Assembly (NCBI GenBank): GCA_024138015.1
Contig: JAMXBB010000011.1
Coordinates: forward strand, 45,904,900-45,968,899
Direction: 5' to 3'
Length of the DNA: 64,000 bases
Source of the DNA: Lumnitzera littorea
Taxonomy: Eukaryota; Streptophyta; Magnoliopsida; Myrtales; Combretaceae
Part shown: piece by piece, positions 60,431 to 64,000 of the stretch
Layout of the letters: each line of letters starts with the position of its first letter
Numbering within the stretch: position 1 is the stretch's first letter
Position numbers and translations under genes: made by a program
Notes under the pieces: model-generated
Told to the model about the DNA's origin: nothing
Database searches by the model: none
The model's input: only the letters and a program-made list of their open reading frames with translations

Positions 60431-61341
60431 ACCCCTAATTGTATTTATGTCTTAGTGACTGATATCCATACACATTTACTGTTAAAACTCCCTTCATGTC
60501 CCCTTCCTCATTTCCTCTGAAACCCTAAATACACATTTGTAGCTAGAGTCTAATTGTGTACACTCCGAGCCATATCAACGGTGAGGTATGTGGTGTAGTT
60601 GTTTCGGCTTGAAGTGGTGGCTAGAGTAGTGTTTTGAGCAAAGGGGTTATAGTAGCTAGGGTTTGGATAGGTGGGCGGTGATGGTTGTGATAAGGGGGCA
60701 TAGCAAGGGATGGTATGACTGGTGTTTGGGAGCTTAGGTCTTAGGGATGTTGTTAGGAAGATGACTTTAACTTGAGCTCATGTAGAAACTTAGAGAGAGA
60801 GAGAGAGAGAAGGCCAATGCAGCTAGAGGGAGAAAGAGAAATTGCGTGTGTATTTGAGTGATCATGTCAATTTGTGTTTGATGCTAAAATTAGGACGAGG
60901 ATGTCAAATTTATAGTATTCCAAGCTTGAATAAGCTTAGGAACTCCATTAATGGTAGATTGGGCATGAATGATATGCCTCCGGATTTTAAGTTTTTTTCT
61001 AATTTTGAGAGCCAATTTGAGTATGAAAACAAATGACTCTGGATAGTGTTTTAGCCTCTATTCATAGTTTTCCGTGTAGAGAATAAGATTGCACCATTAA
61101 ATTGTATGCTAATGTGGGGAATTCATACAAAAAGTTAAGCCAAAGTGAGGGGGTCAAGTTAGTGCGCACAAAAAACTTAGGGAAAAGAAAGGGGAAGAAA
61201 AGGATGCTGACATGGTGCCATGTCAACTACACGGTTGAATAGGTGTGCACCACTTTTCAGTTGTCGATATGTAGCCTAATGGCCCCTTGCCACGTATACT
61301 TTGCCATGAAGAAAAGGAAAAAGGCACAAGGTGCTAGTTGG

Positions 61342-61412
61342 GGGATTTGAACTTAAGACCACTAACTCATATGCAATGCTAAGCCTAAGTGTAGTACTAT
61401 TAGGTCGTTAGC
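61342..61412 (-). promoter_or_regulatory. tRNA-like B-box and A-box pair in LTR of block 2
   Basis: On the minus strand TTAAGTTCAAATCCCCC (61342-61357) resembles a tRNA T-arm. CGACCTAATAGTAC about 40 bp upstream is a weak A box. The location corresponds to 14494-14562 in the block 1 LTR. This is not a foldable tRNA by eye. Confidence 0.3.
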
Positions 61413-61752
61413 CTATGCTTTGTTTATATCTTCAATCAAATTGCATATATGGACTAAGTTGCCTTAGCTAAATTTAATTCTAAACCCAAGCCTAACATCC
61501 CCTTTGTTACTTAAAACCCAAAAGCTATTTAAATTTCTTATTGTTATTTTAAATTATCTATTTTTTTTCTTTTTTTATGTTTTTTTTTTCCAAATGTTTT
61601 TTTTTTGGAGTTTTCTAAATTTTCTACTTTTTTGGGGGGTTTTCTAAATTTTCTTTCTTTTTTTTGTGAGTTTTTTTCTAAATTACGACGATTTACCCTA
61701 TTCTAAAAATTCTAAAATTATAAGAGGGTAAAAATGGGATGTCTACAATGGG

Positions 61753-62340
61753 ACACATTGAACAATTCGTAAAGGAAGATTGATGAACTATATTAGTGGT
61801 TTAGAGAATATTCATTTAATATTTAGGATGCGTTCAATGATAAGGAGTTGGTTAAGATCTATATCTAGTAGATGTTCACTAAATGTATGTTCTATCTGGA
61901 GAATCTATTCAAAAGCCCTTTGCGACATAGTAGAGAACGCATGAAGAAAGAGAAATTCTATTGTCTTATAATCTAAATGACAACAAGTGTTGTACATGAG
62001 ACTCACATAAGGAGGAGTTATAGAGATGATAAGGGGATGAGGAAGGATACTTTCAACGATACGCTATTGTTTCCATGGCCAACTATAAAGATTTATGCCA
62101 TCCTTAATGGGTGGCTCAAAGATGGAATTGTCAAATTGTTGAGAGTAGAAAGAGAACACATGACACAAGAAAAGAATGATTCTAAGAACTGCTAACTCCA
62201 TAGGAAGGTGGGACATTAAACTAAACATTATCGAAACTTGAAGAGGATTTTCATCGAGAAAATACATAGTAGTGAACTCATAATAATGATTTTCATAATA
62301 AGCCACTTCTATCTCATCATACTTAGATGTTAAAGCTTAA
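61753..62340 (+). pseudogene. gag relict of an older retrotransposon flanking block 2
   Basis: The segment 62187-62264 reads NC, stop, LHRKVGH, stop, TKHYRNLKRIFIEK. This matches the Cys-x2-His-x3-Val-Gly-His...Leu-Lys-Arg pattern around Ty3/gypsy gag zinc knuckles. The preceding ORF (61977-62195) includes TFNDTLLFPWPTIKIYAIL, which sits where the linker before the knuckle is expected. The element lies directly outside the right target duplication of block 2, so it appears to be the host sequence into which block 2 jumped. Confidence 0.45.
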
Positions 62341-62559
62341 CGACTTTAATGGTTATTAACACGTTGTAAAACATTGTTGAAAGGAGGATTTACTACTATT
62401 TTATTTGTCTTGTCAATAAGTTAAAGTAGCTCCTTAATAATGAAGTGATGTTTCTATAATATTAAGTGTTTCCTTACTTTTGTTGCTGCTAAGTAACAAA
62501 TGATATATTTGAGTACGAGAAAAGGGAAATACATTAAAACCTTATAAGATGCAATGCTC

Positions 62560-63690
62560 TCTTTGAGCCATAATGCAACTAGCATCGTTGCCCTTCTCAT
62601 CATTAAGTAGTGGATATAGTTTCCTTGGCATGTATTATTTGAAGTATCCTAGCATAGCTGTCGTTGTCAAGTAGCAAAAGTATTCCCTCTTAACAAACTA
62701 CCTCCAAAAGGCTTTGACGTAGCTAATATAACTGACGTAATTCATGAATACTTAGACATAACTAACATTGTTATATGGTGTTTGTTAATGGGGTTGAAGT
62801 GCCCTAATCCATGAAAGATTGAAATGATCTTATTGTAGTAGCCTTGGTTAGAATAAAGCCTTCACGTAGATATTTAGATCAAGATGATTATGGACGATTG
62901 ACATGATCTTCTTACAGTAGCCATTGTTACTTAGTTGAAGTGTTGCTCTTAAATGTACAGAAGCTACAATGTTTTTTTTTCACAATCATTGAGATCAAAT
63001 CGATCTCATTAATGAAAGGTAGAAGAAATCTAATCATAGTAGCCTTAGCAAGTGTAATGCCTTCATGAAGATGGTGAGATCAAAGTGATCTCATGTGTGT
63101 AAAAGACTGAAGTAATTGTATCACTGCAATCAATGTCGCTTAATCAACACATTGCTTCTAAGCGTACGATAGGCATGATGCCTTTTCACAATCATTAAGA
63201 TTGAAGTGATCTTATCATAGTACCCTAGACATGTATAGTGCCTTCATGTTGATATTGAAATGAGAATTTATGAAAGATTGAAGCAATCTTATCATTGTAG
63301 CCATTGTTGCTTAGTTGAAGCATTGCTCTTAAGTGTGTGGTAAGTGTAATCATCGAGATTGAAGTGATCATATCATAATAGTCTTAGTAAGCATAACAAC
63401 TTTCCACATATGATAGGGTTAAAGTGATCCCATTTATGAAAGATTGAAATGATCTTATCATAGTAGTTGTGATTGGCATAACTTTCTTCGAATACCAAGA
63501 TTGAAGTGATCTCACCCATAAAAGATCAAAGTGATCTTGTGAAAAGTAGCTACTACAACCCTTATGTACGTAGTAGACCCAATCTTTCTTGAAATCATTG
63601 AGATTAGATCAAAGCAATCTCTTTTGTGGAAGGATAAAGTGATCTCCTCATAGTTAACCCATGTTGTTTATTCATACCAACAATTGTTAG
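62560..63690. repeat. Field of degenerate tandem repeats
   Basis: The words GATTGAAGTGATCT, ATCATAGTAGCC and TTGCTTAGTTGAAG recur at irregular intervals of roughly 80-250 bp, for example near 62809, 63016, 63190, 63275, 63345, 63432, 63495 and 63600. There is no clean period by eye. It may be the tandem-repeat tail of the same old element as the gag relict before it. No coding sequence is seen to the end of the window. Confidence 0.55.
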
Positions 63691-64000
63691 TGTATGAGAA
63701 GCTAGAAACTGTATAAAAAAAGGGGAAGTGATTTGAAGAAGCTTGTGTCTTATCACATCATGGTTGTTTGGCTATAGTGTTACCTCTTGAATACATAAAT
63801 TTATGATGGTAAAGAAATTTTATTGAAGCAAAATGGCGTATGGCAAGCAAACGAATAATTGCAAAAGTTGATCAACTTTATTGTTGTTAGATCATTTACA
63901 TCAAAGAATGCCTATCAAAGGCATTTCATGAACAAAAAATATTAATAAAAATACGTTGATCATTATGAATTGAAGTAATTCTATCATAGAAGACTATTGA

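Larger units (their letters stand above)
29434..61747 (-). mobile_element. Tat-lineage (Ogre/Retand-like) LTR retrotransposon, block 2, outer shell of a nest
   Basis: This is the same family as block 1, also on the minus strand. The left LTR is 29434-30669 and the right LTR 58205-61747. The LTR ends match block 1 (TGTCGAGCTTGATC on the left; GTGTTTACA and GTCTACA at the right ends). The flanks ATTGG (29429-29433) and ATGGG (61748-61752) are a 4-of-5 target duplication. Its own interior is 30670-33105 plus 54640-58204. That holds a tandem array (30900-32560), a gag zinc-knuckle relict (56020-56182) and a decayed primer site. The 21.5-kb insert between the halves is the gypsy/Athila nest. With inserts removed the element is about 9.9 kb and has no polymerase genes. 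Confidence 0.78.
58205..61747 (-). repeat. Right LTR of block 2 (5' LTR), enlarged by an insertion
   Basis: It starts TATCGAGTTTGATC (TG mutated to TA) and ends GGATGTCTACA. It matches the left LTR at both ends but is 3.5 kb long. About 0.9 kb is the insert at 59551. The remaining 2.6 kb is close to the LTR length of block 1, so this copy keeps the middle part that the left LTR lost. It includes a pyrimidine tract at 59013-59140 and a (GA)n run at about 60788-60811. Confidence 0.75.

Overview
The window is plant nuclear DNA, most likely from a eudicot. The evidence is spliced exons with GT..AG borders, AT-rich spacers, and several plant-specific lineages of Ty3/gypsy LTR retrotransposon. I cannot name the species. 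Host gene content is small and damaged. At the left edge lies an intron-bearing, disrupted copy of AUGMIN subunit 7 (AUG7, 149-3244). It is followed by two or three exon-like segments of a second gene that I do not recognise (3569-4583). A decayed hAT DNA transposon (about 6.2-8.3 kb) and a largely featureless AT-rich stretch (8.9-12 kb) come next.

From 12 kb onward nearly everything is LTR retrotransposon, and the insertion history can be read from target-site duplications. Block 1 (11994-26613) is a minus-strand Tat-lineage (Ogre/Retand-like) element. It has 2.8-kb LTRs, a perfect 5-bp duplication (GTTAT), a clear primer-binding site and a ~28-copy, 84-bp tandem array next to its 3' LTR, but no recognisable gag or pol. 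A 2.9-kb solo LTR (18007-20915, duplication ATTAC) sits inside it.

Block 2 (29434-61747) is a second minus-strand element of the same family and is the outer shell of a deep nest. A plus-strand Ty3/gypsy element (33106-54634) lies in its interior. A minus-strand Athila element (36598-51575, perfect duplication ATGGA) is inserted exactly inside the reverse-transcriptase gene of that gypsy. A 3.6-kb solo-LTR-like insert (42999-46623, duplication AGGTC) separates the Athila reverse transcriptase from its RNase H. A further LTR-like insert (from 59551) lies in the right-hand LTR of the shell. The flank at 61748 onward holds an older gag relict and a degenerate repeat field, so the shell probably landed in yet another element.

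All coding regions of the mobile elements carry stops or frameshifts, except for a 271-codon Athila integrase frame. Reverse transcriptase motifs survive, but RNase H catalytic positions are changed in both the gypsy and the Athila copy. I see no gene cluster, CRISPR array, organellar insertion or obviously new biological system. The main value of the window is its readable insertion stratigraphy and the paired non-autonomous Tat-like elements with evolving tandem arrays.
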